Notes: a model not told the origin generated them from the letters alone. Shown: positions 1 through 10,574, counted from the first letter of the stretch. The stretch: DNA of 64,000 nt from Ostrinia nubilalis (GCF_963855985.1 NC_087104.1:13950001-14014000); one strand, 5' to 3'. Program-made: numbers and translations.

Positions 1-286
1 TGAAGTCGTCCCACGTTTTAACTTGCTTTTCAATGCCCATCCACCAAACCAAAGCATCATCAGTGAGCAGTAGTGCTAGACCAGCTAGAGCGTCCACATC
101 GTCAATACGCTCTATTTTTTTGTAAACGGATGCCGTTGCCAAAAACGTTTCTACATCATTGGTACCAATACCAACCCCACCTCTGAATCGGGCGGTACAA
201 TTGCTGAAAGAGCCCTTCCGTTCCTCTTTATGAACAACTGCGAGTAATTGTTTGAACTGTTCATCAGACATGTTTACAGTTGTCAT
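1..286 (-). CDS. Ty3/gypsy-like Gag, N-terminal part, cut by the window edge
   Basis: The frame is open for 95 codons from the ATG at 284-286 (minus strand) and runs off the left edge. Seen: a start region with MSDEQF, then NCTARF, then a tryptophan-rich stretch ALVWWMGIEK followed by KTWDDF at the edge. A WW-x-G block followed by TWDxF is typical of the capsid-domain start of retrotransposon Gag proteins in Ty3/gypsy elements, where Gag forms the particle that packages element RNA. A primer-site-like sequence and a candidate LTR lie immediately upstream in the expected order. There is no stop or frameshift in the visible part, so the element may be fairly young. Family rank is inferred from motif resemblance; the remaining Gag and Pol lie outside the window. 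Confidence 0.7.
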   Translation of the reverse strand, partial: MTTVNMSDEQFKQLLAVVHKEERKGSFSNCTARFRGGVGIGTNDVETFLATASVYKKIERIDDVDALAGLALLLTDDALVWWMGIEKQVKTWDDF

Positions 287-390
287 TTTCACGGTTTCAG
301 GCTTCTTGACTTTTGACACAGTTTTTGCCTTTTGGTTCGTCAAATAGGATGGCCTAGGTGTTGGTCTTGGCCGTAAACCAGGTCTTGAAG

Positions 391-412
391 TCGAATCCAC
401 GTTGGTGCGCCA
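391..412 (-). promoter_or_regulatory. Putative primer binding site of the gypsy-like element
   Basis: On the minus strand this begins TGGCGCACCAACGTGG, close to the tRNA-Lys type primer site (TGGCGCCCAACGTGG) but with one extra A. It lies a few bases inside the candidate LTR and upstream of Gag, as expected. Primer identity is an inference. Confidence 0.5.
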
Positions 413-415
413 ATT

Positions 416-875
416 TGTAGTAGGTTCTTCAATGAAAGACAGGATTTCAGTATATGTCCGTTTACTTCAGGAGTTCCAGAGTAGGTACAGTACAATGTAG
501 TGTTCCCGGGGCCTATAGGCTTTTAGGCCACTAAGTAGGAGTACGCGGTGTCGCGGCGCGGAGGTGCAAGGTCCGGAATATCCAGTATATGGATGATCCC
601 GTACGCCAGCACTAGTCGGCGGGAATAAACGTGTTCCGATGCCCTAGTAACGCTAAAAGGTCCAACAGATCCAGAGATGGATGCTGCTGTACGCTTCAAG
701 CTCCTATGCAATGGAAGACGCACGGGCAATCTTGCCCTGACTACTTAAGGACGGGAAAAAATCAAATGATATCGCGAGCTAACTACGAACAGTGCCATCT
801 ATTGACAACCGTGCGAACTACGTAGTGTCGTTGCTCGGTGATAGGTGTTGCTGATTGTAGCTCGTTGTTACAACA
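416..875 (-). repeat. Candidate 5' LTR of the gypsy-like element
   Basis: Read on the minus strand, this segment begins TGTTGTAACA and ends CCTACTACA, giving TG...CA ends directly beside the primer site. The partner LTR would lie left of the window, so the outer boundary and target duplication cannot be confirmed. Short open frames here are chance. Confidence 0.45.
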
Positions 876-954
876 GGTCATTGAAACATAAATGAAAAGA
901 TCCGTAAACGAACTGAAACTGAAGTCTCTCAGATAGTCCGACAGATAATATAGC

Positions 955-1500
955 TAGTTGAAATGGCAATGCACAAATGCGCAACGTACCCCGTACAGAC
1001 TGACGGCCAATGGGCAGCAAAGTTTCGGAATGAGGGCCATGAAATATTTACATAATTTAATATATCATTTTGACATTAAACTAATTTTCACTTTTTATTT
1101 ATTTATTTTTTCTTTATCATTTGTGTTTTAATGCCCTTGCGAATTGCTGGCCGCCGTCTGAAAATCAGCGTCCAGGCATTAGCTTGCGACACATGCTGAG
1201 ACGGAGACCTTTTGCTGCCGCAACTCTGCTCACATTATTTCATTTCTAATTGTTATTTATTTTATTTTTTATTTTGAATGTGCATGTTAAATATTGAATT
1301 GTGTATTCTTGTTGAACTTTGTATGTGACTTTGTGTGCAGCAAATAAATGCTTACTTACTTACTTAAATGGCAAACGCAACGTAGGACTCCGAGCCACAA
1401 GGTGGACAGATGTCTCCATAAAGGTAGCAGAAAGGCGCTGGATGTGAATTGCTTCCAATCAGCCGATCCGGAAACTATTGAGAGGCTTATGTTCTTCTGA
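955..1500 (+). mobile_element. RTE-type LINE 3' end, interrupted
   Basis: Two pieces (955-1030 and 1372-1500) together match the C-terminal coding end of the RTE-like LINE seen throughout the window. The left piece encodes a decayed RTDGRW-like stretch; the right piece carries the VGLRATRWTD and AERRWM region. The gap is filled by a foreign 340-bp insert. Several substitutions and a stop make this a dead copy. Confidence 0.6.
1031..1371 (+). mobile_element. Short retroposon with (CTTA)n tail inserted in the RTE copy
   Basis: The segment splits the RTE fragment and ends in AATAAATGCTTACTTACTTA, a tetranucleotide tail like those of LINE/SINE 3' ends. AATG occurs at both junctions and may be the target duplication. 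No coding potential; family not recognised. Confidence 0.45.
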
Positions 1501-1547
1501 GATTTTCGTTAATTACTACAATGTAGAACCGGTAATGTAAAATTGTA

Positions 1548-1610
1548 AATCATCATTATTTTAGCCATAGGACGTCCACTGCCGAATTTGACCGATGGGT
1601 GAAGTCGTTA
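1548..1610 (-). mobile_element. RTE-type LINE 3' tag
   Basis: Begins with a (CAT)n tail, then a CATAGGACGTCCACTGC block (the reverse complement of the family's last codons). Only about 60 bp remain, so this is a severely 5'-truncated copy. Confidence 0.65.
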
Positions 1611-2153
1611 GCGTACATGTTGTAAAGTCATACGCTTTTTGATTATTATTGATTCAAATAAATGAAATAACCCTGTAGGCACAAAACTCCTCCCAGATGG
1701 ACCCATCTGCGCGGTTATACCGTTTTATTCATTGCCCACCGGACCCATATCGACTACAAATTGCACGGACTTGCTCCGGACGAAAATAATATTGTTTCTT
1801 TGGCAAATATTTACCTTTCCCTTATTTGAGTGTCGTTTCAAAATGTAAGTGCGCGTGTTTAGAGTGCGAGTTAAAATTATCGACCAGATGGTTCTGTTTT
1901 GGGTTGTATGTTTTGGTAGAGAAGTTATGAATGCTCAGTGGTTTGGTATAGGTGGGTTTGTGATGATCATGTTACTGTTCAGAATAAACGGATGACTGAT
2001 TTTGAGTCATTTGATTATGCGAATAATATCTTTTGCCGAGAAAAAAATTTCAGTTCCCGATTCCCGTGTATTAAGTACATACTATAACATTTTGTATAAA
2101 AGTATATTTTTTTCTCGCTGTCATCATTAACTGTCAAATAACCCTGTTTATAT

Positions 2154-2226
2154 CATCATCATTTTAGCCATAGGACGTCCACTGCAGAACGTAGGCCTCC
2201 CCTAATGATTTCCATGTTCCATTCCT
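2154..2226 (-). mobile_element. RTE-type LINE 3' tag
   Basis: (ATC)n tail followed by the conserved CATAGGACGTCCACTGC end and a decayed GTAGGCCTCCC block. Orientation is minus. The remaining sequence to the right is unrelated. Confidence 0.65.
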
Positions 2227-2229
2227 GTT

Positions 2230-3588
2230 TGTAGGTGCTCTTAAAGTAAAGAATATTGATATTGCACTAAATAGATCTACCTACTTACATAAAAACTTAA
2301 TGGATATTGGTCTACTGACATCTACAACACTCAAAAAATTGCCATACATGGTACTTAGTTAAAAATGAAAAATCTAACTAGAACAATATTTTAAACCGAC
2401 CAAAACTTTGACAGGCCATTTGTAGTATTGCATTACAGTACAGTCAGCCACAAATTGTATAATACAATAATTCTTAAATCAAGCAAACGAGATGTGGGGA
2501 CGAATGACTGTCATTATACTTAATTTAAATATTCCGGCTAACGGACGATTCGTATTACGGGTACAGTCGGCGGCAGAAGTGCTTTAAATGAAAAGTAGGT
2601 CAGGCAAGGGCTTTTAATGCAATTTTAATAGCGCTTGCATTTTTGTAAAATCTTCCTTCCATTTTTGTTTTTAAAAATAGCAAAATTTTGATTTGAGTAA
2701 ATCAAGCTTTATGTACCTAATGGTGACGTTTTTCTCATTTTATTCTATTATGAAATAATGTTTGACGTAAAATCAACTTTAGATTAGCTAATTAGTGCTT
2801 TATAATCTCTGCGGAATAAAAACTAACCAGTCTTTCACTTCAATCAAAATTAACTTATTTCATATTCGTCATAAGTTCGTCAAACTATCTTCATTGTGAA
2901 CTGTAAATCAATATCTGCATTGAAAGCCTACTAGAATAAAATTAGAAATTGTACCGTTTCTTAGAAAACCTCAAAAGTGTATTGAAACTTACTAAAGTTA
3001 CCGGTACCTCAACTGTAGAAAAATATGGGTCAGCCAATATGGTTTAATAACCATAAAACCACAATACGAAAAGTGAAAGGTGCCACTACACTTTTGTGGC
3101 CTACTGTACAAATTGCCTAAGAATAATTTTCTAGTAATTACGCTCGGCCTTCTGTCCTATACGAATTTATCTACGAGCCCGTGTCCATTTGTCTCCCGAT
3201 TTTAAGTCGTTACTTTGTCGCTTAATTTTTACCACCACTTATGAATCAAGAAATATTGGACTGATCACATGTCACCCGCCACAGTGCCGAAATATCGGAG
3301 AATCGAAATTATGGTAACATGATAGCAATCCCGTCAATAATAATTGATTCTGATTATAATGATTTTTAATTTGTTGGATTAGTTTTTTTTTTTTAATTAG
3401 GTATTTCCTTCGCCATTTTTAAAATCAATGACATCATCATGACTGACCAATACGACTTTCACCAGGCCAGCTAGTAATGGAACATTCATCAGCCTCCGTT
3501 GATATACTGTCCCACCAATGCAAATGGTATATTTTATTAATCTGCTTAAAAGTGTAATATGCTTGCAGTTACAGAGTAAGTATTAACG
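2230..3588. other. AT-rich unannotated stretch
   Basis: No supported coding frame, tandem array or recognised repeat. Scattered homopolymers only. Confidence 0.4.
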
Positions 3589-3589
3589 T

Positions 3590-3705
3590 TAAGGCTGAAT
3601 TGCATCACTTTATTGGAACCGTAAAAATGACAATAAGTGCGTTTTGTATGGAGTTAGACATATTTTTGACGTTTGTCAAAGTTTATGTAGTGCAACTCAT
3701 CCTAA
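3590..3705. mobile_element. MITE, GGCTGA(G)TTGCA family
   Basis: Ends are AAGGCTGAATTGCATCAC and, inverted, GTAGTGCAACTCATCCTA, with a conserved core TTTTTGACGTTTGTCAAAGT. Related copies occur near 14.5, 29.8 and 59.7 kb. TA-flanked ends and the lack of coding sequence suggest a Tc1/mariner-derived MITE; the superfamily is inferred. Confidence 0.6.
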
Positions 3706-5027
3706 GTTGTCATTATTGTCAAAGGCCTTTTCAAGAGCATAGAAGTTAAGAGAGTTTGCAGGAGCTGCTGAAAAAATATTATTCGATTTTTGTCTCTTTT
3801 CAATATCGGATAATGGACACGCGCTCTAAGTTGCCACTTATTCTGGCCCATCTGCATGTTGCACGTTATTATTCTGATTGATGATTTCACTTTGTCATTA
3901 TGCTATCATTACTGGTATTAAAATAAAATTGCCATTTTATTTAGAGCTTATTTTTTGAAGATTCGATACTTTTGTTGCGCAATTATTACGCTGTTTTTTA
4001 TTAGCTTTTGTGCTATTTTTAAAAACAGATTTGTCTAGATCAATGAAACCCCTGATTTGTATTATTGCAGTCAGTTTATTTATTGGCCACTAGGATCAAA
4101 ATTATGCCTCTCTAATTCAATAGGTCAAAGACAGTACAATAATCACCCGTCCATGTATTTAAAGGTTTTCGACCTGCGTTTCACTTGATAGAAGATGATG
4201 ATCAGGTAAGAGAGAGCTTCATGTGAACCTTTAATAATAGGAACTGGCTATCTTACCTTCCACTCGAATTTACTCATATTTGGACCTACCTAGTTGCTAT
4301 AATATTTCTTACTATAATGTAAATAAAATATTATTTTATATTTCTTTTTACAGAATTCGTTTTCTGGATCCTAACAATATTCGACACCGCATTGTCTCAC
4401 AATTCAAGAGTGTCTGACCACGCCAAACGGCCAGACATTTGAACCCAGACACCATATAAAGAAAGAACATTAAGCGTGTGGTTTGCCCACATTCATGATG
4501 ACCATACCCGCTGTATTGTAAATATGGTGGTCACAAGGTGGTTCCTGGCTTAATGCCAATTGTATGAACGAGCAGATCTAGCTTAACACTGTGGAATCTT
4601 ATCCCGTTGCAATAAGATCGATTTTGCAACTAAAATGTAGAGTTTTCTCCAATCTTACATTTAAAAATATCCGAAGTCAAGACCGAGGTAATCGTTAGTG
4701 TTGTTTTGTATGTTAATGCTGTATTTGTATGAAAAGTAAGAAGGATTCATCGTTTAAATTAATATGTTTTACGTGAGCATACAGGGTGTTCTGACTGGGC
4801 TATGCAAAAAGTGTCAAAAGGAAAATAATATTCTTGAACACTGAACACTTTCATTGTGCCATCTTATTCTAACCAAATTTCATGGTGTTTAATTCTAGTT
4901 AGGTGGTTTATTTCTAGGTCATCATTATTTAGGATCTCGGCCATTTAGACCGATACCTGAATTGTCCCACCAGTAGACATTTTCTGGGTCTAAGCTATGT
5001 TGCCACAAAAGGCAACTGTTCTTTACT
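3706..5027. other. Unannotated AT-rich stretch
   Basis: No supported gene. A short ACAGGGTGTT motif near 4791 resembles the ends of the fold-back element at 21.5 kb, but no partner end was found. Confidence 0.35.
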
Positions 5028-5150
5028 GATCTATCAACACACAGCTGAAACCATTGAATAGATTGCGCTGAAAATCATTCATATATGTAGTTAGACATAC
5101 AAAGGATTTCCCAAATTTAGCGCTTAAAGGGATGAAAAGGGAGTACAAAG
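5028..5150 (+). mobile_element. Diverged copy of the GCGGCCGC-ended repeat
   Basis: Contains GATCTATCAACACACAGC and AAAGGATTTCCC in the same order and spacing as the better-preserved copies at 8.0, 13.0 and 58.0 kb. Both ends have decayed. Confidence 0.4.
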
Positions 5151-5319
5151 TTGTATCAATAATAAGAGATTAAAGACTACGCGAGGAAAGAAACGGACAA
5201 AAATCTAGTTACATTAAATTGTCATTTAAGAACCACTAATAATTCGTAAATAATGTATCAAGACATTTATGCAAAACGTAAATAGAGAAAATCTCAATTC
5301 GCACTAAACCAAAACATCT

Positions 5320-5440
5320 CGAACGTTGCATGCGCGCGCGCCGGTTCACTGACCCGCGCATTCGGTCAAGGTTCGCGGTTTCCCCGCTCCGCCGCCAGAT
5401 GGCTCTGCTCTATTGGTTTGTTTACGATGTTCTGGTGATT
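5320..5440. other. CpG-rich island-like patch
   Basis: A run including GCGCGCGCGCCGG and CGCGGTTTCCCCGCTCCGCC stands out from the AT-rich surroundings. A 65-codon open frame begins at 5413 with a hydrophobic second half, but nothing in it is recognised. It could be an orphan promoter or first exon, or a TE promoter remnant. Confidence 0.25.
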
Positions 5441-5654
5441 CGGTGAACTTTGCAATTGGAGTGTGTGGACAGATAACATCGATGGATCTACTTCGTTTAA
5501 TGTTTTCTATACTGTGTTATTCTCTTTTGTTGCTTTTTGTTATTAGAAAGATAATAATATGGATATACTCAGATATAGGTGGAATTGGCCTAATTAAAAC
5601 GTTATTATGACATAGGAGCTGCTCATTTTAAGTTGTTTTTAGATTAATCATCAA

Positions 5655-5775
5655 CACAATGGCCGGTTGGTGATATCATTGATAGCACCAACCGGCCATT
5701 GTGGAAATCATTGGGGGAGGCATATGTTCAGCAATGGACGTCCTGTGGCTCTGTGGCTAAAATGATGATGATGAT
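5655..5775 (+). mobile_element. RTE-type LINE 3' tag with a perfect 18-bp hairpin
   Basis: The plus-strand tag ends in the ATGTTCAGCAATGGACGTCC block and a (GAT)n tail. At its left it carries CACAATGGCCGGTTGGTG (5655-5672) and its exact inverted copy (5686-5703) with a 13-nt loop, so part of the LINE sequence is duplicated in inverted orientation. Confidence 0.65.
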
Positions 5776-5894
5776 TGATAGCACCCATCCTATAGAGAAA
5801 ATTCATATTTATGCAGTTTTAGCAAGCACTTTCAAAGGTCCAATATTAACATAAACCCTATCGCAGTGGATAATGATGATGATTATTTTAAGAT

Positions 5895-5950
5895 AATAAT
5901 ATGGGCTAGTGCTGAGAAGAAGCAAGCAAGAAACTCAGTCAGTATCAGAC
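5895..5950 (-). mobile_element. Jockey-type LINE 3' UTR fragment
   Basis: Reads GCTAGTGCTGAGAAGAAGC followed by AAGAAACTCAGTCAG, the inverse of the 3' UTR block found after the jockey-like ORF at 33.6 kb. Only about 50 bp remain. Confidence 0.5.
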
Positions 5951-6273
5951 TAATCTAGGCTGATAATGATGAAGATACGAGTATCTTAAAATTAGCTTCA
6001 GAAACTGTCACTGAATACGTCACAGACAGAAAGGCGTGTCGCAATACAGAATTCAGAAATATCTGCCCTAATTTTGAAACCTCAACACTCGCAAAATTCC
6101 AGAAATTTCAGGGCAAAATTGTGCAAAGTAGGTAAAGATAAAACAAGTGCAATTTTGGCAAGAATTTACAAACCGCGTTTGTAACCTTGACATGTATCTA
6201 GCCAGAAATGGAGCGCCACTCCTACGCTGTTTCGACACAACTTCGGTCAATGCGATAAAACTGAATATTTAGC

Positions 6274-7278
6274 CAGATTTTTTGTTCAAAACTGCACCCA
6301 TAAAATTACGTTGATTTGATTAAAAAAATGACAAGGGACGTTATTGACCCAAAAAGAGTTTGTATTACTGTAGTTATAGTCTATCCAATATAGCTTGATT
6401 AGAATGACAGCTGCCATCAAAAGTAACGACATAACTTTGTAGTAGCGATCAATGAGAGCTAAATATTGGCGGACAAGAAATAATTCACGTCTGACCTACA
6501 AACAATATTTTCGACGACAGTGCTTCCAATAAAAATGTTAATTTCGTGTAAATGCAGCGTTAAATTACACCAATAAGTAGTAATTCGAAATTATAAAAAT
6601 CAAGCTAGAGTATTAACGACGTCTCTACAAGGTTATCTCGAGTTACAAAAATGTTAGTGTTGGGACATATCGACAAATGTCATATCAAATTAAAACTAAT
6701 TTTTTAACATATTTAACAAAAAAAAAATTCTAACTAATTTTTTAACATATTTAAGTCAAGTTATACGTTTTTCTAAATGTTCACTATTAAAAACCAAAAA
6801 ACATTTCATTCTTAAATAATCAAACATCGGAAATCAATCACCGGTAATTTTTTGGGTATTCATAGCACCGTTGCTCTAGAAGAGATGCCCACCGCCCTCT
6901 AGCGAGAGGAAAAAACCACTGAAGAACACTGATGATAATGACTACGACTTAGGTTGTACACCCTTGACATGAATTTTAAATTTTACTGTCTTTCAATTTA
7001 AATCATAATTGTCATTTTTATGAATAAAGATATGAAGAAAAATTGGGTGCATTTTTTATATCATTTTTTCGAAAACTTATCGATACATATATGTGAACCG
7101 TACGAAACATACCCAGCACTAGTCACATTCGTTTGACAGCCGTCATTCTAATCAAGCTATATTGGATAGACTATAGTTCAAAACTGCACTTATAATTTTA
7201 TGACGTATAAAATATGTAAAAGGCTCTAATGACGTAATGACCCTAAAAGGAGTTTGCATTACTGAATTTTTATTTACG
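6274..7278. repeat. Imperfect direct repeats flanking an inverted-repeat element
   Basis: The left unit (6274-6369) and right unit (7179-7278) share GTTCAAAACTGCAC, a TGACGT.ATGACC-like core and GAGTTTG(T/C)ATTACTG in the same order, with several differences between. They bracket the element at 6375-7175 and are far longer than any target duplication. Confidence 0.45.
6375..7175. mobile_element. DNA transposon relic with about 40-bp terminal inverted repeats
   Basis: Ends are TATAGTCTATCCAATATAGC and its inverted copy, continuing through CTTGATTAGAATGAC. Length is about 800 bp with no transposase frame, so it is non-autonomous. TA at both ends fits Tc1/mariner insertion. A 23-bp AT-rich internal direct repeat lies near 6690-6755. 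Confidence 0.65.
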
Positions 7279-7404
7279 TAGGTACTAATTATGTACTTAC
7301 ACAATAAAGGTAGTCACAAATTGGGATTTACCTGAAAAAACAACAGATAATATACATTAATTCAGTATATTTTTTTCCCGTGATTAAGAGGATTTATTTC
7401 CCTG

Positions 7405-7612
7405 GCAATGGGCAGGGCACATAGTAGTACGCAGAACTGACGGCCGATCGGGCAGCAAGGTGTGAGACGTCCACCAACAAGGTGGTCCGACGATAATGAT
7501 AAAGGGGTAGCAGGAAGGCGCTGGACGCAGGCCTCTACCAATCGATCAACATGAAAAGCATTGGGGGAGGCCTATTTTCAGCAGTGGACGTCCTATGGCT
7601 GAGATGATGATG
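7405..7612 (+). mobile_element. RTE-type LINE 3' end
   Basis: The plus-strand copy shows GCAGAACTGACGGCC, a decayed RPPTRWTDD region, GAAGGCGCTGGACGCAGGCC and GCAGTGGACGTCCTATGGCTG, then a (GAT)n tail. Frameshifts make it a pseudogene. Confidence 0.7.
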
Positions 7613-7979
7613 ATTTCCCTGAAAAAATCTTTATTTAATTTCCTCACGTAAATTTTCCCCGAGTAAGTAGGTAATTCATTTTTATGCAAGCTTAATAGTT
7701 ACACAGTATAAAATTGTTGGTATTATTATCTTTAACATTGAGAACAAATTAGTCAAGCGTACCTTCTTACTTATGATCGTCATCATCGCATTTTATGGTG
7801 CAATCGAACTACGCATCAAGGGTCATACAATTCAGTGAACTCGTTTATTTTTTGCATCAACAGTTGTTGAATGATATCCAATTTTAATGTTTAATACTGG
7901 TCTGTCCCAACTGCGCAATTCACATTCATGTAAATAAATAATAATGGCGTCACATACGAGTTTATATTATTATCATACA

Positions 7980-8188
7980 CTAGCGGCCGCCCGCGACTTT
8001 GTACGCGTGGAGCCCGTTTTACCCCCTTAGGGGTGGAGTTTCGTGAAATCCTTTCTTAGCGGATGCCTACGTCATAACATCTACTTGCATGCCAAATTTC
8101 AGCCCGATCCGTCCAGTGGTTTGGGCTGTGCGTTGATAGATCACTATGTCAGTCAGTCAGTCAGTCACCTTTGAGTTGTATATTTAGA
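7980..8188 (-). mobile_element. Helitron-like non-autonomous element, GCGGCCGC-ended
   Basis: On the minus strand the element starts TCTAAATATACAACTC after an A and ends GCGGCCGCTAG before a T, the A|TC...CTAG|T signature of Helitrons. A (GTCA)n microsatellite lies near the 5' end. Similar copies are at 12990-13199 and about 57969-58165. No protein is encoded. Confidence 0.55.
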
Positions 8189-8492
8189 TTTTCCCCAAAA
8201 TAAAAAAATAAATTCAACAAATTATGATGAAAGCTATTCCATTATTTTTCTTTTATTAAAATCTTATAATGTTACGTTATTTTGTATGGATGTATGGATA
8301 TTAGCTACACTAAAATTTCGTAATGGACTTTGATGAAACTTTATAGTATTTTGTTTACAGGTCAGAACAACATAAAATACTATAAGCTGTTGTTTACAAT
8401 AACGATTTTGATTTACTTGACTTTACAATGATAAGAGTCAAGTAAGTATATCTTTCCATGAAAATGAATGCTAGATGAATCTACTAATTTTA
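8189..8492. other. AT-rich spacer, possible decayed Helitron
   Basis: Contains an ATGGACTTTGATGAAACTTTATAG-like line resembling the interior of the neighbouring Helitron, but no end motif was found. Confidence 0.25.
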
Positions 8493-8668
8493 TCCTACTA
8501 ATATTATGTATGGATGTTTGTTACTATTTCACGCAAAAACTACTGAACGGATTTTGATAAAACTTTACAGTATTATTGTTTAAAACCCAGAATAACCTAA
8601 AGGCTATAATTTATGACGCTTGTGACAAACCTAAATGTCACGCGGGTGAAGCCGCGGCCAAAAGCTAG
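8493..8668 (+). mobile_element. Non-autonomous Helitron
   Basis: Starts TCCTACTAATATTATG after an A and ends AAAAGCTAG before a T. A GC-rich hairpin (GCGGGTGAAGCCGCGG region) lies about 10 nt upstream of CTAG, the usual Helitron 3' arrangement. The interior is non-coding. Confidence 0.7.
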
Positions 8669-8890
8669 TTTTTCATGTTTTTTCCGTTTTTCTTTTATTG
8701 ATTACATTGCATAAATTAACTAGGAAACTACCTGTATGTATACCTACATAATTCCACGATCTGTAACAAACTAAATTTCACGCGGGTGAAGCCGGGGGCA
8801 AAAGCTAGTCTTTCATGTTTTTTCCGCTTTTATTTATTGACTACAACACATAAATTAACTAGGAAACTACCTGTATGTATACCTACAATC
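8632..8890 (+). repeat. Tandem duplication of a Helitron 3' end plus flank
   Basis: Two units (about 8632-8757 and 8772-8887) share the CACGCGGGTGAAGCCG hairpin, AAAAGCTAG, CATGTTTTTTCCG and ACTACCTGTATGTATACCTA. Because the duplication includes host flank beyond CTAG, it is a local duplication rather than two insertions, unless the unit was mobilised together. Confidence 0.6.
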
Positions 8891-9114
8891 CACCTAGATC
8901 TGTTTCCGTTACAACAGTAGGGTATGAACTAACGAACTATACCTAGCTCGTAAACCAGTCATTAAATTAACAATACTAGTCCGTACTTCTATTTTATTAC
9001 TAAATGTATTATGCATGCAATCATTGTGATTTTATTTTGTCACTATAATCTTGGAAACGGTCTAGTTTATAAAGCAGTTGCAATACAGAAAGTCCACGCA
9101 GAATGTGTTATAAT

Positions 9115-9267
9115 TTTCTCATTACAAAATCAGTGTTTGTTAAAACCTCTCAGAAACGGCTTGACCGATTCTTATGGAATGTTGTGTGTATTCAATAAGT
9201 CTGAGAATAAGATCTTAACTATTTTTTATACCCGTAGGTGCGAAACAACGTTTGCTGGGTCAGCTAG
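9115..9267 (+). mobile_element. Helitron 3' portion
   Basis: Ends TTTGCTGGGTCAGCTAG before a T, with upstream GAAACGGCTTGACCGATTC typical of lepidopteran Helitron interiors. The 5' boundary is not defined. Confidence 0.5.
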
Positions 9268-9486
9268 TCACTTTACAAAATCCAGCTTTAAAGCTTTTAG
9301 AAATTAGTCGTCAAAAGCTTATTAGACTTTCAGTGAAGCTATTACTGAAAGGTCTTAAAGTAAGGTCGGCTATTCATTAGGCAGGTGTCAATTTTAATGA
9401 CAATTTCATAGTCAATGAAAAAGATATAAATTCTGGTGCGTTTTCGTACACATATATGATGTACGAGTATCTAATGCCTATTTAAA

Positions 9487-9800
9487 GAGTCGTCGTCGTC
9501 GTTTCAGCCAAATGACGTCCACTGCTGGACAAAGGCCTCCCCCAAGGTTTTCCACAATGAACGGTCCTGCGCCGCCCGCATCCAGGCTCTTCCCGCGACC
9601 TTTACCAGATCGTCGGTCCACCTAGTAGGAGGCCTGCCCACGCTACGTCTTCCAGCCCGTGGTCGCCACTCGAGAATTTTCCTGCCCCAACGGCCATCGT
9701 CTCTACGAGCTATGTGCCCGCCCACTGCCACTTGATTTTAGCAATTCTGCGAGCTATGTCGGTTATTTTGGTTCTCCTGCGGATCTCTTCATTTAAAGAG
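9487..9800 (-). pseudogene. RTE-type LINE, C-terminal coding end and 3' tail
   Basis: One of the best-preserved copies: the minus-strand frame contains HIARRDDGRWGRK, GRRSVGRPPTRWTDD, AGRAWMRAAQD and ends GEAFVQQWTSFG-stop, followed by a (CGT)n-like tail. In lepidopteran RTE elements this is the extreme C-terminus of the endonuclease-reverse transcriptase. The copy lacks endonuclease and reverse transcriptase and is 5'-truncated near 9800, which is normal for target-primed insertion. An ATG can be read at the left of the frame but is not a real start. Confidence 0.8.
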
Positions 9801-9821
9801 TGCGGTCTGTAATTTTATTCA

Positions 9822-9990
9822 TCATCATCATCATCTCAGCCATAGGACGTCCACTGCTGAACATAGGCCTCCCCCAATGCTTTCCATGCTGCCCGGTAGG
9901 TAGCAGCCTGCGTCCAGCGCCTTCCTGCTACCTTTATGATGTCGTCGGTCCACCTTGTGGGTGGACGTCCTACCCTGCGTTTTACATAGT
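9822..9990 (-). mobile_element. RTE-type LINE 3' end, (CAT)n-tailed subfamily
   Basis: The (CATCAT)n tail, CTCAGCCATAGGACGTCC and the GTCGTCGGTCCACCTTGTG block are on the minus strand. It lies only about 20 bp from the preceding copy, which has a different tail (GTC-type), so two separate insertions of two subfamilies are likely. Confidence 0.7.
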
Positions 9991-10310
9991 ACGTACGTTA
10001 TCCGCTGTAATTTTATCGTAATGAAATTACTACACCTATCTACACTGTACTTTGATCTCGTGACCCTACAGAGTTCAACTGAGAGAATACGTTGATTTAT
10101 TGTATCTTAGCTACTTAGTAATTGAATTGAAATTGATATACTGCTGCCAATTTGTACTAAGATTCACAAATGTCCATAAACTCCGTCTGTGTATTATTGT
10201 AAGACCAAGAAAATTTTATATTAATGTAAAACCATAATGAATTACTTATTTTCATTTTTTTGTATCAAGATTCAAGAGTATCATAAGTTTAAGTGAAGAA
10301 TTAGGTATTT

Positions 10311-10455
10311 TCGCCCGTATTCATAAACATTACTATGAAGGTCTGCGCGTGGACGCACAGGGTGACAAATGAACTAATCACAGAGCTCTATTTGTCGCAG
10401 TGCGTCCGATTTGCTGCTTCACTTAAGCAAGCATCGTTTGTGAATACGGGCGTTA
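10311..10455. mobile_element. MITE, CGCCCGTATTCA family
   Basis: Ends CGCCCGTATTCATAAACATT and, inverted, TCGTTTGTGAATACGGGCG. The core holds AATCACAGAGCTCTAT. Copies are at 58.5 and 63.6 kb. No coding content. Confidence 0.65.
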
Positions 10456-10574
10456 GTTTTCACTGTAGGAGGTCAATCCTCTCTATCTTACTATAGGCAA
10501 ATGGAGGATTAGGCAGATTGGGCTTACACTCCCTAGTCCCTACGTTTGTCAAACGAATTGGGGAGGCCTGATGA

